A stretch of 64,000 bases of DNA. Origin: Pseudomonas phenolilytica (GTDB taxonomy: Bacteria; Pseudomonadota; Gammaproteobacteria; Pseudomonadales; Pseudomonadaceae). The stretch lies in NCBI RefSeq assembly GCF_021432765.1, contig NZ_CP058908.1:1752001-1816000 (forward strand), in the 5' to 3' direction. The notes below the pieces were generated by a model that was not told the origin of the DNA, searched no databases, and saw only the letters and a program-made list of their open reading frames with translations. Positions 39,160-50,956 of this stretch are shown piece by piece. A program made the position numbers and the translations under genes. Within the stretch, counting starts at the first letter, position 1. Each line of letters starts with the position of its first letter.

Positions 39160-40707
39160 ATGTCCGAAAACAACGGCAAGGGCGGATTGTTGCGCTCCAG
39201 CGCGGTGGTCAGTGCCATGACGCTGCTGTCGCGCGTGCTGGGTATGGTACGCGATATGGTCGTGGCCAGCTATTTTGGCTCCGGGGCGGCGGCGGATGCC
39301 TTCTTCATCGCCTTCAAGATCCCCAACTTCCTGCGCCGGCTGTTCGCCGAAGGAGCTTTCGCTCAGGCGTTCGTGCCGGTGCTGTCGGAGTATCGCGCCA
39401 AGCGCTCCCTGGCGGAGGTCAAGCAGCTGGTCGATCGCACGGCTGGCATGCTCGGCCTGGTGCTGGCCGGCCTGACCGCCGTGGGCGTGCTGTTTGCGCC
39501 CTACGTGGTGATGGTGTTCGCGCCGGGCTTCCATGACGATCCGGCGAAGATGCAATTGGCCGGCGATCTGCTGCGCATCACTTTTCCCTACCTGCTGCTG
39601 ATTTCGCTCACCGCCTTCACGTCCGGAGTGCTCAACAGCTACGGGCATTTCGCTGTGCCCGGCTTCACTCCCGTGCTGCTGAATATCTGCATGATCGTCT
39701 CGGCGGTATTCCTGACGCCGTATTTCGAACAGCCGGTGATGGCGCTGGCCTGGGGGGTTTTCATTGCTGGTTTCGCCCAGCTGACGTTCCAGTTGCCCTA
39801 CGTGGCGAAGTTGGGATTGCTACCTAGGCCCAGGTTCAAACCGGGCGACGAGGGGGTGCGGCGGATCATGTTGCTGATGGTGCCGGCATTGTTCGGCGTG
39901 TCGGTCAGCCAGATCAACCTGTTGCTGGATACTGTGCTGGCCTCGTTCCTGCAGACTGGCAGTGTCTCGTGGTTGTACTACGCCGACCGCCTGTCCGAGT
40001 TGCCGTTGGGCGCGTTCGGCATCGCCATCGGTACGGTGATCCTGCCCAGTCTGTCGCGTCAGCATGCCAGTGACGATCCGCAGGCGTTTTCCTCCACGCT
40101 CGATTGGGCGCTGCGGATGGTCCTGCTGGTGGGCGTGCCTGCCGCGCTGGCGCTCGGCATCCTTGCCGAGCCGATGATTGCCGGGCTGTTCTTTTACGGG
40201 GCGATGACGGAGGAGGCCGTGGTCCAGTCGGCTCGCGCGTTGCAGGCGTACTCGCTTGGCGTGCTGGCGTTCATGCTGATCAAGGTGCTGGCCCCGGGAT
40301 TCTTCGCTCGTCAGGATCTGAAGACGCCGGTGCGCGTGGCGATCATCTGTATGGTCGCGAACATGGTGATGAATCTGATTCTGATCTGGCCGCTCAAGCA
40401 CGTCGGTCTGGCGCTGGCGACCTCGCTGTCGTCGATGCTGAACGCGTTCCTGCTGTTCTGGGGGCTCTACAAGATCGGTGTTTATCGCCCCGCAGCCGGC
40501 TGGTGGCTGTTTGCGCTGCGCCTGGCTGGCGGTTGCGCAGCCATGGTGGCGGTGGTCTGGTGGCTCAATGTGCCCTCGTCGGAATGGTTCGCCTGGGGCT
40601 GGCAGCAGCGGGCGCTGCGTCTGACGCTGCTGATTTGTGCCGGGTTGGCGGCATTCGTTGCCGGCCTGGTGATGCTCGGTCTGCGACCGCGGCATTTTCG
40701 CCACTGA
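39160..40707 (+). CDS. murJ: Lipid II flippase MurJ
   Basis: 14-helix MOP-family exporter that moves lipid-linked peptidoglycan precursor across the inner membrane, 515 aa. It starts MSENNGKGGLLRSSAVVSAM and has the conserved SRVLGMVRDMVVASYFG and AFFIAFKIPNFLRRLFAEGA. ATG 39160 (after CCAGGAAAG) is chosen by homology from a longer open frame. It is upstream of ribF-ileS, as in other pseudomonads. Confidence 0.96.
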   Translation: MSENNGKGGLLRSSAVVSAMTLLSRVLGMVRDMVVASYFGSGAAADAFFIAFKIPNFLRRLFAEGAFAQAFVPVLSEYRAKRSLAEVKQLVDRTAGMLGLVLAGLTAVGVLFAPYVVMVFAPGFHDDPAKMQLAGDLLRITFPYLLLISLTAFTSGVLNSYGHFAVPGFTPVLLNICMIVSAVFLTPYFEQPVMALAWGVFIAGFAQLTFQLPYVAKLGLLPRPRFKPGDEGVRRIMLLMVPALFGVSVSQINLLLDTVLASFLQTGSVSWLYYADRLSELPLGAFGIAIGTVILPSLSRQHASDDPQAFSSTLDWALRMVLLVGVPAALALGILAEPMIAGLFFYGAMTEEAVVQSARALQAYSLGVLAFMLIKVLAPGFFARQDLKTPVRVAIICMVANMVMNLILIWPLKHVGLALATSLSSMLNAFLLFWGLYKIGVYRPAAGWWLFALRLAGGCAAMVAVVWWLNVPSSEWFAWGWQQRALRLTLLICAGLAAFVAGLVMLGLRPRHFRH

Positions 40708-40757
40708 TCGCACCGGGCGGTAGGGAGCAAACCTGTCCGGGATGCTCCGCACATGCG

Positions 40758-40763
40758 TATAAT
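40758..40763 (+). promoter_or_regulatory. Possible -10 element for ribF-ileS-lspA
   Basis: A perfect TATAAT lies 33 bases before the ribF start codon. The -35 region is weak, so the promoter may need help or be read through from murJ. Confidence 0.4.
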
Positions 40764-40790
40764 CGGCCACTTTTCAAGCAAGAAGTGCGT

Positions 40791-41744
40791 ATGCAGCTGG
40801 TTCGAGGCCTTCACAACCTGCGCCCCCGGCATCGGGGTTGCGTCGCCACCATCGGCAACTTCGACGGCGTGCACCGGGGGCATCAGGCCATCCTGGCGCG
40901 TCTGCGCGAGCGTGCAGCCGAATTGGGCGTGCCCAGTTGCGTGGTCATCTTCGAGCCACAGCCGCGTGAATTCTTCGCTCCGGACAAGGCGCCCGCGCGT
41001 CTGACCCGTCTGCGCGAAAAACTCTGCCTGCTGAGCGAGCAAGGTGTCGACCGGGTGCTGTGCCTGGCCTTCAATCGGCGACTGCGCGAGCTGAGCGCCG
41101 CCGAGTTCGTTCATGCCACCCTCGTGCAGGGGCTGGGGGTGCGCCATTTGGAGGTGGGGGACGACTTCCGCTTCGGTTGCGACCGCGCCGGCGACTTTGA
41201 TTTTCTGCGCAAGGCCGGCGCCGCCGAGGGCTTCACCGTCGAGGCGGCGACCACCATCGAGGTGGATGGCGAGCGGGTCAGCAGCACGCGCGTGCGTCAG
41301 GCATTGGCTGGCGGAGATCTGCAGGCGGTCGAGGCGCTGCTGGGTCGGCCGTTCAGCCTGGGCGGACGGGTGATGCACGGGCAGAAGCTCGGCCGCCAGC
41401 TCGGCGCGCCAACCGCCAATATCCAGCTCAAGCGCCGCAGCACGCCGCTGAGCGGGGTGTTCGTCGTCAGCCTGGAGCTGGATGGCCGGCAACTGGCTGG
41501 CGTTGCCAACATCGGCACGCGCCCGTCCGTCGAGAGCGATGGCAAGCCGCATCTGGAGGTGCATCTGCTCGACTACCAGGGTGACCTGTACGGCCGGCGG
41601 GTATGCGTAACCTTTCATCGCAAGCTGCGCGACGAGCAGCGTTTCGCCTCGCTGGAGGCACTCAAGACGGCGATAGACGCGGATATCGCCGCCGCCCGCG
41701 ATTATTGGCGGGCTTCACTCACCCACGAGTCAGGACTGAAATGA
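40791..41744 (+). CDS. ribF: Bifunctional riboflavin kinase/FAD synthetase
   Basis: Converts riboflavin to FMN and then FAD, 317 aa. The N-terminal nucleotidyltransferase has [11 protein letters not shown]. The C-terminal riboflavin kinase has [15 protein letters not shown] and later [15 protein letters not shown] 40791 is chosen for the conserved [14 protein letters not shown] opening. Its TGA overlaps the ileS ATG (ATGA), which couples their translation. Confidence 0.96.
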   Translation: MQLVRGLHNLRPRHRGCVATIGNFDGVHRGHQAILARLRERAAELGVPSCVVIFEPQPREFFAPDKAPARLTRLREKLCLLSEQGVDRVLCLAFNRRLRELSAAEFVHATLVQGLGVRHLEVGDDFRFGCDRAGDFDFLRKAGAAEGFTVEAATTIEVDGERVSSTRVRQALAGGDLQAVEALLGRPFSLGGRVMHGQKLGRQLGAPTANIQLKRRSTPLSGVFVVSLELDGRQLAGVANIGTRPSVESDGKPHLEVHLLDYQGDLYGRRVCVTFHRKLRDEQRFASLEALKTAIDADIAAARDYWRASLTHESGLK

Positions 41745-44572
41745 CCGATTACAAAGCGACCCTCAATCTGCCGTCCACGGCATTTCCGATGAAGGCCGGT
41801 CTGCCACAGCGCGAGCCGGAGATTCTGCAGCGCTGGAACAGCATCGACCTGTACCGGAAGCTGCGGCAGATCGGCGAAGGTCGCCCGAAATTCGTCCTGC
41901 ACGATGGCCCGCCCTACGCGAACGGCAATATCCACATCGGCCACGCGGTGAACAAGGTCATCAAGGACATGATCGTCCGGTCGCGCACCCTGGCCGGCTT
42001 CGATGCGCCTTATGTACCGGGCTGGGACTGCCACGGCCTGCCCATCGAGCACAAAGTCGAGACCACCTTCGGCAAGAACCAGCCGGCGGACCTGACCCGC
42101 GAGCGCTGCCGCACCTACGCCGCCGAGCAGATCGAAGGGCAGAAGGCCGACTTCATCCGTCTCGGCGTGCTCGGCGACTGGGACAATCCCTACAAGACAA
42201 TGGATTTCGCCAACGAAGCTGGCGAGATCCGCGCCCTGGCGAAGATGGTCGAGGGTGGCTTCGTCTTCAAGGGACTGAAGCCGGTGAACTGGTGCTTCGA
42301 TTGCGGTTCGGCCCTGGCCGAAGCGGAAGTCGAATACCAGGACAAGAAATCCGATGCTATCGACGTGGCCTTTGCCGTTGAAGATGCCGACAAGCTCGCG
42401 GCCGCCTTCGGTGTTGCTGATCTAGCCAAGCCGGCCAGCATTGTCATCTGGACCACCACGCCCTGGACCATCCCTGCGAACCAGGCGCTCAACGTTCACC
42501 CCGAGTTCATCTATGCGCTGGTCGACACCGGCGAACGGCTGTTGGTGCTGGCCGAGGAGCTGGTGGAGTCCTGCCTGCAACGTTACGGCCTGAGCGGCGA
42601 GATCGTCGCTCGCTGCGAAGGTCGCGCGCTGGAGCTGATCCGCTTCCGCCACCCGTTCTACGAGCGCTTCTCGCCGGTCTATCTGGCCGAGTACGTGGAA
42701 ACCGGCGCGGGCACCGGCATCGTTCACTCGTCGCCGGCCTATGGCGAGGATGACTTCCGCACCTGCAAGCACTACGGCATGGAGAACGACGACATTCTCA
42801 GCCCGGTGCAGAGCCACGGCGTATACGTCGCGGACCTGCCGTTCTTCGGCGGCCAGTTCATCTGGAAGGCCAACCCGGCCATCGTCGAGAAACTGTGTGA
42901 GGTCGGTGCGCTGCTCAAGCACGAGGCTATCCAGCACAGCTACATGCATTGCTGGCGACATAAGACCCCGCTGATCTACCGCGCCACCGCGCAGTGGTTT
43001 GTTGGCATGGACAAGGTCGCTCACGACGGCAGCTCGCTGCGCCGCCGCGCGCTGGATGCCATTGAGCAGACCCAGTTCGTCCCGGCCTGGGGTCAGGCGC
43101 GTCTGCACGGCATGATTGCTGGGCGCCCCGACTGGTGCATCTCGCGTCAGCGCAACTGGGGCGTGCCGATCCCGTTCTTCCTGCACAAGGAAAGCGGCGA
43201 GCTGCATCCGCGCACGGTCGAACTGATGGAGCAGGTCGCCCAGCGCGTCGAGCGCGAGGGCATTGAGGCTTGGTTCAAGCTCGATCCGGCCGAGCTGCTC
43301 GGCGACGAGGCCGGGCAGTACGAGAAGACCAACGACACGTTGGACGTCTGGTTCGACTCCGGCACCACTCACTGGCACGTGATGCGCGGTTCGCATCCGA
43401 TGGGCCACGACGAAGGCCCGCGCGCTGATCTCTATCTGGAAGGCTCCGACCAGCATCGCGGCTGGTTCCATTCGTCGTTGCTGACTGGCGCCGCCATTGA
43501 TGGTCACGCGCCATACCGCGGCCTGCTGACCCACGGCTTCACCGTGGACGAGAACGGCCGCAAGATGTCCAAGTCCCTCGGCAACGTCATCGCCCCGCAG
43601 GAAATCACCGACAGCATGGGCGCCGATATCCTGCGCCTGTGGGTTTCGGCCACCGACTATTCGGGCGAGATGGCGGTGTCCACGCAGATCCTGCAGCGCA
43701 GCGCTGATGCCTACCGGCGCATCCGCAACACCGCGCGCTTCCTGCTTTCCAACCTCGACGGCTTCGACCCGACACAGCACATGGTGGGTAACGGCCAGCT
43801 GATCGCCCTGGATCGCTGGGCCATCGACCGTGCCCTGTTGCTGCAGCGTGAAATCGAGGAAGCCTACGAGACCTACAAGTTCTGGAACGTCTACCAGAAA
43901 GTGCACAACTTCTGTGTGCAGGAGTTGGGCGGTTTCTACCTCGACATCATCAAGGACCGCCAGTACACCACCGGTGCCGACAGCCTGCCGCGGCGTTCCT
44001 GCCAGACCGCGCTGTACCACATCGCCGAGGCGCTGGTGCGCTGGATCGCGCCGATCCTGGCGTTTACCGCCGAGGAAATCTGGCAATACCTGCCGGGCCA
44101 GCGCAACGAGTCGGTGATGCTCAACACCTGGTATGAGGGGCTGACCGAGCTGCCGGAAGGCTTCGAGCTCGATCGCGCGTTCTGGGACAAGGTCATGGCG
44201 GTCAAGGCAGCGGTGAACAAGGAGCTGGAAAACCAGCGCAACGCCAAGACCATTGGCGGCAACCTGCAGGCGGAAGTCACGCTGTACGCCGATGAGTCGC
44301 TGGCGGCCGAGCTGGCCAAGCTGGGCGACGAGCTGCGTTTCGTACTGATCACCTCCGCAGTCGAAGTCGCTCCTCTGGCGCAGGCACCGGCCGCCGCGGT
44401 GGACAGCGAGCTGACCGGCCTCAAACTGGTGGTTCGCAAGACGGAACATGCCAAGTGCGGGCGCTGCTGGCACCACCTGCCGGACGTCGGCAGCCATGCG
44501 GCGCATCCGGAAATCTGCGGTCGCTGCGTGGAAAACATCGAAGGTGCCGGCGAGGTGCGTCACCATGCGTGA
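41741..44572 (+). CDS. ileS: Isoleucyl-tRNA synthetase
   Basis: 943-aa class I synthetase. The HIGH motif reads [11 protein letters not shown] and KMSKS reads [13 protein letters not shown]1 editing domain ([12 protein letters not shown]) removes valine. The C-terminal zinc site is CGRCWHHLP ... CGRC. It starts four bases inside the end of ribF and is followed by lspA after 21 bases. Confidence 0.98.
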   Translation: MTDYKATLNLPSTAFPMKAGLPQREPEILQRWNSIDLYRKLRQIGEGRPKFVLHDGPPYANGNIHIGHAVNKVIKDMIVRSRTLAGFDAPYVPGWDCHGLPIEHKVETTFGKNQPADLTRERCRTYAAEQIEGQKADFIRLGVLGDWDNPYKTMDFANEAGEIRALAKMVEGGFVFKGLKPVNWCFDCGSALAEAEVEYQDKKSDAIDVAFAVEDADKLAAAFGVADLAKPASIVIWTTTPWTIPANQALNVHPEFIYALVDTGERLLVLAEELVESCLQRYGLSGEIVARCEGRALELIRFRHPFYERFSPVYLAEYVETGAGTGIVHSSPAYGEDDFRTCKHYGMENDDILSPVQSHGVYVADLPFFGGQFIWKANPAIVEKLCEVGALLKHEAIQHSYMHCWRHKTPLIYRATAQWFVGMDKVAHDGSSLRRRALDAIEQTQFVPAWGQARLHGMIAGRPDWCISRQRNWGVPIPFFLHKESGELHPRTVELMEQVAQRVEREGIEAWFKLDPAELLGDEAGQYEKTNDTLDVWFDSGTTHWHVMRGSHPMGHDEGPRADLYLEGSDQHRGWFHSSLLTGAAIDGHAPYRGLLTHGFTVDENGRKMSKSLGNVIAPQEITDSMGADILRLWVSATDYSGEMAVSTQILQRSADAYRRIRNTARFLLSNLDGFDPTQHMVGNGQLIALDRWAIDRALLLQREIEEAYETYKFWNVYQKVHNFCVQELGGFYLDIIKDRQYTTGADSLPRRSCQTALYHIAEALVRWIAPILAFTAEEIWQYLPGQRNESVMLNTWYEGLTELPEGFELDRAFWDKVMAVKAAVNKELENQRNAKTIGGNLQAEVTLYADESLAAELAKLGDELRFVLITSAVEVAPLAQAPAAAVDSELTGLKLVVRKTEHAKCGRCWHHLPDVGSHAAHPEICGRCVENIEGAGEVRHHA

Positions 44573-44593
44573 TGCGTTTTCGGAGGCACGGCA

Positions 44594-45097
44594 ATGACCA
44601 GCCGTCTCGGCAAGCTCGCCTGGCTCTGGCTCAGCGTGCTGGTGATCGTGGTCGATCAAGTCACGAAGCACTGGTTCGAGGCCAATTTCAGCCTGTACCA
44701 GAAGGTCGATGTCATCCCCGGCTATTTCGCCTGGACGTTGGCCTACAACACCGGAGCGGCCTTCAGTTTTCTCGCCGATCACAACGGCTGGCAGCGCTGG
44801 CTGTTCGCCGTGATCGCCATTGGCGTGAGCGTCGTGCTGGTGGTCTGGATGAAGCGCTTGAAGGCCAGCGAGACCTGGCTAGCAGTAGCGTTGGCGCTGG
44901 TGCTGGGCGGTGCGCTGGGCAATCTCTACGATCGCGTGGTGCTGGGCCACGTGGTCGATTTCATCCTGGTGCATTGGCAGAACCGCTGGTATTTCCCAGC
45001 CTTCAATATCGCCGATAGCGCCATCACCGTAGGCGCCCTGATGCTGGCGTTGGACATGCTCAAGGGCAATAAGACCGGAGAATCCGCACATGACTGA
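44594..45097 (+). CDS. lspA: Lipoprotein signal peptidase (signal peptidase II)
   Basis: 167-aa inner-membrane aspartic protease that cleaves prolipoproteins before the lipidated cysteine. Four helices are visible, and the catalytic aspartates lie in GNLYDRVVLGHVVDFI and FNIADSAI. CGGAGG precedes ATG 44594. It overlaps fkpB by 8 bases. Confidence 0.97.
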   Translation: MTSRLGKLAWLWLSVLVIVVDQVTKHWFEANFSLYQKVDVIPGYFAWTLAYNTGAAFSFLADHNGWQRWLFAVIAIGVSVVLVVWMKRLKASETWLAVALALVLGGALGNLYDRVVLGHVVDFILVHWQNRWYFPAFNIADSAITVGALMLALDMLKGNKTGESAHD

Positions 45098-45527
45098 ACA
45101 GCGCATCGGGCCGGACAAGGAAGTCACCCTGCATTTCGCGCTCAGCCTGGAAACAGGCGAGCTGGTCGACAGCACGTTCGACAAAAAGCCTGCCACCTTT
45201 AAGGTGGGCGACGGTAACCTGTTGCCTGGCTTCGAGCAGCAGCTCTACGGTTTCAAGGCCGGTGACAAGCGCACTTTGCAGATTGCACCGGAACAGGGCT
45301 TCGGTCAGGTCAACCCACAGAATGTGCAGGTGATGCCGCGCAGCCAGTTCGAGGGCATGGAGCTCTCCGAGGGCTTGATGGTGAGCTTCCAGGACGCCGC
45401 GCGCACCGAACTGCCAGGCGTGGTGAAGGCCTTCGACGAGCGCCAGGTCACCGTCGACTTCAACCATCCGCTGGCCGGCAAGACATTGACCTTCGAAGTC
45501 GAGATCATCGACGTTCGCCCGGTCTAA
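45090..45527 (+). CDS. fkpB: FKBP-type peptidyl-prolyl isomerase FkpB (SlpA)
   Basis: 145-aa SlyD-type foldase with an inserted-flap domain and without the histidine-rich tail of SlyD. Motifs are HFALSLETGELVDSTFDKKPA and GDGNLLPGFEQQLYG. It overlaps lspA and precedes ispH, the conserved ileS-lspA-fkpB-ispH order. Confidence 0.94.
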   Translation: MTEQRIGPDKEVTLHFALSLETGELVDSTFDKKPATFKVGDGNLLPGFEQQLYGFKAGDKRTLQIAPEQGFGQVNPQNVQVMPRSQFEGMELSEGLMVSFQDAARTELPGVVKAFDERQVTVDFNHPLAGKTLTFEVEIIDVRPV

Positions 45528-45633
45528 CCTGGTCGGGGGCTGGCGGGCATCCGCTGGTCACAGTAGCGCAGGAATAGCCGAGCCGTAGCGTCACTCTTCC
45601 TTCGTTTTCAAGCTCCGCGTGCCGAGACCCATT

Positions 45634-46578
45634 ATGCAAATCAAACTCGCCAACCCCCGCGGCTTCTGCGCAGGCGTCGACCGCGCGATCGAGATCGTCA
45701 ACCGCGCGCTCGAGGTGTTCGGCCCGCCGATCTACGTGCGCCACGAGGTGGTGCATAACAAGTTCGTGGTGGAAGATCTGCGCGAGCGCGGCGCGGTGTT
45801 CGTCGAAGAGCTGGATCAGGTTCCGGACGATGTCATCGTCATCTTCAGCGCTCATGGCGTGTCCCAGGCGGTTCGCCAAGAGGCAGCCAAGCGCGGACTG
45901 AAGGTCTTCGACGCCACCTGTCCGCTGGTGACCAAGGTGCATCTGGAGGTGGCCAAGTACAGCCGGGAAGGGCGTGAGTGCGTCCTCATCGGCCACCAGG
46001 GCCACCCGGAGGTCGAAGGTACGATGGGCCAGTATGACGCGCGCAACGGTGGCGCGATTTATCTGGTCGAGGATGAGATGGACGTCGAGCGGTTACAGGT
46101 GCGCAATCCCGAGGCGCTGGCGTTCGTCACCCAGACCACGCTGTCGATGGATGACACCAGCCGGGTCATCGATGCGCTGCGTAGCAAGTTCCCCAGCATC
46201 GGCGGGCCGCGCAAGGATGACATCTGTTATGCCACACAAAACCGCCAGGATGCGGTAAAGCAGCTAGCCGACGAGTGCGATGTGGTACTGGTGGTCGGCA
46301 GTCCCAACAGCTCCAATTCCAACCGCCTGCGCGAACTGGCCCAGCGCATGGACACGCCGGCATATCTGATCGACGGTGCCGAGGATCTCAAGCTTGAGTG
46401 GTTCGAGAATGTCCAGCGCATCGGCATCACTGCCGGCGCCTCCGCCCCGGAAGTGCTGGTGCGCGGGGTCATCGAGCGATTGAAGGAGTGGGGCGCCGAC
46501 GGCACGGACGAGCTGGAAGGGCGCCCGGAGAACGTGACGTTCTCGATGCCCAAGGAGTTGCGGGTTAAGCAGCTGTAA
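45634..46578 (+). CDS. ispH: 4-hydroxy-3-methylbut-2-enyl diphosphate reductase IspH
   Basis: Last enzyme of the MEP isoprenoid pathway, a [4Fe-4S] enzyme of 314 aa that makes IPP and DMAPP. The cluster cysteines are Cys12 (GFCAGVDRA), Cys96 (ATCPLV) and Cys198 (ICYATQNRQ). ATG 45634 gives the usual [15 protein letters not shown]; a GTG five codons upstream lacks a better site. It ends at a strong terminator shared with pilE. Confidence 0.97.
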   Translation: MQIKLANPRGFCAGVDRAIEIVNRALEVFGPPIYVRHEVVHNKFVVEDLRERGAVFVEELDQVPDDVIVIFSAHGVSQAVRQEAAKRGLKVFDATCPLVTKVHLEVAKYSREGRECVLIGHQGHPEVEGTMGQYDARNGGAIYLVEDEMDVERLQVRNPEALAFVTQTTLSMDDTSRVIDALRSKFPSIGGPRKDDICYATQNRQDAVKQLADECDVVLVVGSPNSSNSNRLRELAQRMDTPAYLIDGAEDLKLEWFENVQRIGITAGASAPEVLVRGVIERLKEWGADGTDELEGRPENVTFSMPKELRVKQL

Positions 46579-46644
46579 CTGGCCGCCGCGGCAGTCCAGC
46601 TGCTGCACACGCGCGGATCATGTGGCTGGTTGTTCCGGTCATTA

Positions 46645-46680
46645 ACGAAGAAGCCCGGCAGTGATGCCGGGCTTCTTCGT
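46645..46680. terminator. Bidirectional terminator between ispH and pilE
   Basis: A perfect 16-bp stem, from ACGAAGAAGCCCGGCA to TGCCGGGCTTCTTCGT, with a 4-nt loop. It lies 66 bases after ispH and 11 bases after convergent pilE. Confidence 0.9.
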
Positions 46681-46691
46681 CTATCTGCTGA

Positions 46692-47117
46692 TTACTTCCA
46701 ACACTGCTCCACGGTCTTTCCGCTGCCGGTGCGACCTCTGACGCCAAGCGCGTTGAGCGTGAGGTTGCCGCAGGCGACGTCACCGAAGGCCTGCGTTGCG
46801 GTGAGCGTATAGCCGCCGCCGCCGCCAGCGACAGTCAGGGTGTACTTGCCGTTATCAGACTCGACGGTGGTGCCGTTAGTGCCGCGCAGTCCCAGCTTGG
46901 CAATATCCGCAGCTGTGGTTACGTAGCTGTTGTTCTGGGCAAAAAAGCGCTCCTGTCCGGCGGCGGCATCCTGAAGCAAGGCCTGTCCCTCGCTTCGATT
47001 GCTACGCTGCACGTACTCCATATAGTTGGGGTAGGCGATAGCCGCGAGAATCCCGAGAATGCCGACTACGATCATCAACTCGATCAGCGTGAAGCCGTTG
47101 CTGTGGTGCTGCGCCAT
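46692..47117 (-). CDS. pilE: Type IV minor pilin PilE
   Basis: 141-aa minor pilin at the base or tip of type IV pili. The class III leader is MAQHHSNG, cleaved before [20 protein letters not shown], with Glu at +5. Two cysteines near the C-terminus (VACGNL; EQCWK) make the usual D-region disulphide. Its ATG comes one base after the pilY1 stop, so translation is coupled. It is last in the fimU-pilVWXY1E operon. Confidence 0.93.
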   Translation of the reverse strand: MAQHHSNGFTLIELMIVVGILGILAAIAYPNYMEYVQRSNRSEGQALLQDAAAGQERFFAQNNSYVTTAADIAKLGLRGTNGTTVESDNGKYTLTVAGGGGGYTLTATQAFGDVACGNLTLNALGVRGRTGSGKTVEQCWK

Positions 47118-47118
47118 A

Positions 47119-50100
47119 TCAGTTACCTACTACTCGCCACGATTGGCGGCCAATGCTGGATGGGTCTGGATAGATCTTCTGGCACACCAGGCCGGTGCAT
47201 GCCTCGAAGCCTTCCGGAGTCTGCGAAATGGTAACGCCACCTTCGCCGTCCTGTTTGATGCCGCTTACGACATTCACTGCGTTGTTGCTATCAATATGTC
47301 GAAGGTCGAAGGCATGGAATGAGGTCCGGCCTCCGGTGAAGGGATTGAGCGCATAGGTCCAGTTGCTCGCGCCGTCCGCACACGGATCGTCGTTGGGGAC
47401 CAGGGTCTGGAAGAAAAGCGTCTGGCCAAGAGTCGACATCTTTTCGATCAGCATCTCGCCCTCGAACTGAGTCTCGTCGACTGCGAGGTCCAGATACCAG
47501 CCATACCTTTGGATATTGCCGTTCGCGTCGACCCAGTCCACGGCATTGGTCGTGATGGTGCGTGCCGGGTTGGTTCCGCCTTGGCTATAGGTGCCCGTCA
47601 GCTCTTCGATGATCTTCTGTTTCACCAGATGCCCGTTTTCACCGACTGTTCGCTGAATGGTGAAAGCACTGGTCGGCTCGGCACGAGTCTTGGTGTCCCA
47701 GATACCGTAGACGCTCTGTGCATGGGTTTTGACCCCCTCCTTGTCATCAGTCTCGAAGAACTTGCCCGTGCCAAAGATCACGAGGTAGCCCAAGCGGCTC
47801 GGGTGACGAACCAGACTGGGGGCCGCGGTGATGGACTGGGCCGGAGCTGTTTCGCTACTACCCGCCTTTGCCCGGAACATCGGTTTTCCGCCGTAGGCAA
47901 CCTTGAAGTTATCCGCAGTAACGGTTCCGAGCGTACTTGTCGCCAACGGGGCGGTCTGATCAAGAACGCCGTCGCCGTCGGCATCGGTGTTGATGGTGGG
48001 TAGCAGGTCGAAGCGCCAAAGATTGCCTTGGAGATCGCCGGCATAGGCATAGTCGGCTATGCCGTCGGCGTTATAGTCGGCCAGCACCGGGCTGGAGAGG
48101 CCGTTAGCGGCCCCTTCGGTTCCCGATACTTCCAGGCTCTTGGTAAGTTTTCCGGTTACGGCGTCGATAATATAAAGCGCCGCCTTGCCATCACTGGCAC
48201 CGTTTTCATAGCCGTTACCGGTGACCACGGCCCAACGGCCATTATGCAGACGGGCAATGGTCGGTGTGGAGAAGCTGTAGCCGGGTTTAACCGCCTCTTC
48301 ATCCTCTATGTCGCTCGCGTCGAACTCCCACAGCAACTGTTCGCTGCCGGGGGTGGTGATATCCAAGGCAAACAGCGCTTTACCGCCTGCACGTAGGGTG
48401 CCCACCAGAATGGTGCGCCACTTCTTATTGTCTTGATCGTAAACGTCGGCGACCACTGGTGAGCCATCGACATAGAACTGGTGGCTGTAGTTTTTGCCGG
48501 TCAGTTTATTGAGCTTGTTGAAAACAGCGGTGGGGATGAAAGCAAACTCTTCGATGCCGGTTTCAGTATTGAAGCCATGTAGCATGCCGTCGTTGCCGCC
48601 GACATATACGCGACCGCTGCGTTTGGTCGAGCCTTCCGCCGTGCCGTTGATGGTTGCCATGAATGCCGAGTAGGAATTTTCACCGGTTACCTTGCCGTCC
48701 TTATCAAGATGCCCTTCCAGACGGTTGGCGAAACTCTCGAGATAGCGTGGGCCGGATACTACCACGGGGCTGGAACCGTACAGGTCGCCAAGTGCACTGG
48801 TGCGCGTGCGGAAGTCATCTTCGTTAGTCCCTTCTTGACTATCGTCGCCCCGCAAGTAGTCAATGCGTTGTTCCCACCTGCTGTCTGCCGACTCACCCGC
48901 TGTCTCGGGGTTGATGTTCAGGTAGTAAGCCAGCGTTCCCACCGTTGTGGGGTCGCCTGCGTTATCCGAGCTGAAGTCCTTGAGCTTGCTCGTGTTGGCG
49001 CCGCCTTCATCCGCAATCTTTATCGTGCGGCTGGCTGCCGCTGGTAACTCTTTCTGTGCGCTCCAGTCTTCTTTGATTTCGAGCACGTATTTACCATCTT
49101 TGAGTACAAGCTGCTTGGAGGAGCGTTTGAGATCGCCCGACCAGTTCTCGTCGCTAGCGTAGGAAGTTTGATAGGAAACGCTGGTGGCCATGTCGTCGAT
49201 CACCAAACCGGAGCTGGTCGCCGGCCTGGCCGCGGAGGACTTTCGGTCAGCAATCCGGTTCAGGATGTCTTCGAACGCTTGCACCATTGCGTCGGGACTG
49301 TCGACGCTGAAGAACTCTCCGCGCGAATTGATTGCGGCGTGCCAGAGGTCGTATACGTTGTTGGACGAGCCGGACGCCGCCGGCGGCCAGTTCTGCGTTC
49401 CGCTCAGCAAGGCTTCATAGCCTTCTCCGGCGAATGTCGAACCTTCCCACGGCAAGCCCGAAACGTTCATGGAGCTGGTGAGGCCCAATCCCATGATGAA
49501 GTTTGTCATGTGCTGCCAAGTGGCCGGGTCGTTCTTCGGATTCCAGTAGTTTTCAGTGTCGCTACCAGTTTTATCGGCAAAAAACGGACTAACCCTGTTC
49601 TTGAGACTATGGAGGTCCGTGGACCAATAGTGCATTGCCAGGTCGGCCAGCGTATTGGAAGTAGCGTCCACGTAGGGTCGTTGCTTCGAATAGCTCTTGG
49701 TGTCGGGCAAGTCGATACTGTCACCATCGTGCTGGAACGAACTGGGATTTGTGGTCGTTTCGTTCCACATGCCGTCAGTCATCAGGATGTGGTAACTTGG
49801 CCTGCAGGCATAGGTGTTTTCGGCTGTATTCTTATTGGATTCGACCCGAGAGTTAGGGTATTTGTGCCAGGCCACATCGCTTTTAAGAAATTCGCCGGCT
49901 CTCTTCATTGCATCTGGTAGAGGTGTTCCGCTGTTGAAATAGACATCTTTGAGCCAGCTATAGAATTGGCCTTTATGTTGTGCGTCGTATTGGCGGAAGC
50001 TGTTGTCCTTGCAGTTGGTTGTATCTCCGCCGTTGAGGTTGGTGCACAATTTTAGGTTTTGCCAGCCTAGTCGGATTGCCGGGGAAAGCTGGGAAAATGC

Positions 50101-50946
50101 CAGGCTGGTTGCTGATAAGGTGGCCAGTGCTCTGGTTCGGTAGAAGGAATACCAAGTGGCGAAGTTCTCTTTCTCGTTGTCCTTGACGAATACGAGTTTG
50201 TAGCAGTTGGTGTTTGACTTCCTAGCGTCGCACGATTGCAAGGTGTCGTCGTAAGTGTAGTAGTAGGCCGGAGTTTTGGCGGTGTAGGTATTGCTGTTTC
50301 TGGTGCAGCTGAAAGCGGTAGCATCCAGCACGGGGCCGGCTTGTTTGATGACACAGTCATATGTGTATTTTTTTGATGTGCCGGAACGGGTGATCTCGAA
50401 CTCGATACCGGCTGCACTGGTTGCGGTTCGGGTTTCGTTAGTGTTGAAAGATTGGAAGACTGAAAAGTCGTTCGGCGGATTGTTAGCCCGCTGGTGGGTT
50501 CCGAGCGGCATCCGGTACTCTTTACCAGTTGGACGGTAATCAATGGATAGGTCCAAGGTGCCATCGCTGGGGCGGAAGCCGTTGATCGGGGCTGAGCTAA
50601 ATGAAGTAGTCAGCTTTATCTCGTTGCCGTTTACATCGAATGATGGGGGGGCGATGTAAGTAATGTTCGGGTTGTAGTACATCGAGTTGTATTCGGAAGC
50701 TGCGTACAGGCGGGTTATCGTGCCGCTGTTTATGACATTGCTTTCGATAGAGTCTGGAACGTAGCCCCAAGACATACTGCCCGATTCGTCGAGGGTGAAA
50801 ATGATATTGGGCGATACGCCGACCGTCAGGCTGAGTGGACTCTGGGATATGGCGGCCTGGGCGCTGGTTGCCGCGCTGATTAATGTGGTTCCGATGATGG
50901 CGCTGGCGAAGAAGATTGCCGGCCGGGCGGTCTGAATTCCTTTCAT
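47119..50946 (-). CDS. pilY1: Type IV pilus tip-associated adhesin PilY1
   Basis: 1275-aa secreted pilus-tip protein needed for pilus extension, surface sensing and adhesion. A signal peptide (cleavage near SAQAA, residue 31) is followed by a VWA-like N-terminal part with TLDESGSM (Asp53). The variable middle carries cysteine pairs, and the C-terminal PilC-type beta-propeller has the calcium site [15 protein letters not shown] (about 952). A second Asp-rich loop (DADGDGVLD) lies nearby. GC and codon use are visibly lower than in neighbouring genes, especially in the N-terminal half. It couples to pilE. Confidence 0.94.
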   Translation of the reverse strand: MKGIQTARPAIFFASAIIGTTLISAATSAQAAISQSPLSLTVGVSPNIIFTLDESGSMSWGYVPDSIESNVINSGTITRLYAASEYNSMYYNPNITYIAPPSFDVNGNEIKLTTSFSSAPINGFRPSDGTLDLSIDYRPTGKEYRMPLGTHQRANNPPNDFSVFQSFNTNETRTATSAAGIEFEITRSGTSKKYTYDCVIKQAGPVLDATAFSCTRNSNTYTAKTPAYYYTYDDTLQSCDARKSNTNCYKLVFVKDNEKENFATWYSFYRTRALATLSATSLAFSQLSPAIRLGWQNLKLCTNLNGGDTTNCKDNSFRQYDAQHKGQFYSWLKDVYFNSGTPLPDAMKRAGEFLKSDVAWHKYPNSRVESNKNTAENTYACRPSYHILMTDGMWNETTTNPSSFQHDGDSIDLPDTKSYSKQRPYVDATSNTLADLAMHYWSTDLHSLKNRVSPFFADKTGSDTENYWNPKNDPATWQHMTNFIMGLGLTSSMNVSGLPWEGSTFAGEGYEALLSGTQNWPPAASGSSNNVYDLWHAAINSRGEFFSVDSPDAMVQAFEDILNRIADRKSSAARPATSSGLVIDDMATSVSYQTSYASDENWSGDLKRSSKQLVLKDGKYVLEIKEDWSAQKELPAAASRTIKIADEGGANTSKLKDFSSDNAGDPTTVGTLAYYLNINPETAGESADSRWEQRIDYLRGDDSQEGTNEDDFRTRTSALGDLYGSSPVVVSGPRYLESFANRLEGHLDKDGKVTGENSYSAFMATINGTAEGSTKRSGRVYVGGNDGMLHGFNTETGIEEFAFIPTAVFNKLNKLTGKNYSHQFYVDGSPVVADVYDQDNKKWRTILVGTLRAGGKALFALDITTPGSEQLLWEFDASDIEDEEAVKPGYSFSTPTIARLHNGRWAVVTGNGYENGASDGKAALYIIDAVTGKLTKSLEVSGTEGAANGLSSPVLADYNADGIADYAYAGDLQGNLWRFDLLPTINTDADGDGVLDQTAPLATSTLGTVTADNFKVAYGGKPMFRAKAGSSETAPAQSITAAPSLVRHPSRLGYLVIFGTGKFFETDDKEGVKTHAQSVYGIWDTKTRAEPTSAFTIQRTVGENGHLVKQKIIEELTGTYSQGGTNPARTITTNAVDWVDANGNIQRYGWYLDLAVDETQFEGEMLIEKMSTLGQTLFFQTLVPNDDPCADGASNWTYALNPFTGGRTSFHAFDLRHIDSNNAVNVVSGIKQDGEGGVTISQTPEGFEACTGLVCQKIYPDPSSIGRQSWRVVGN

Positions 50947-50956
50947 GTTTCTGCTC

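Noticed and set aside
47119..50946. Possible frameshifts or degeneration in the low-GC pilY1 gene
   Set aside because: The frame is continuous from signal peptide to the calcium-binding propeller and has normal PilY1 length.
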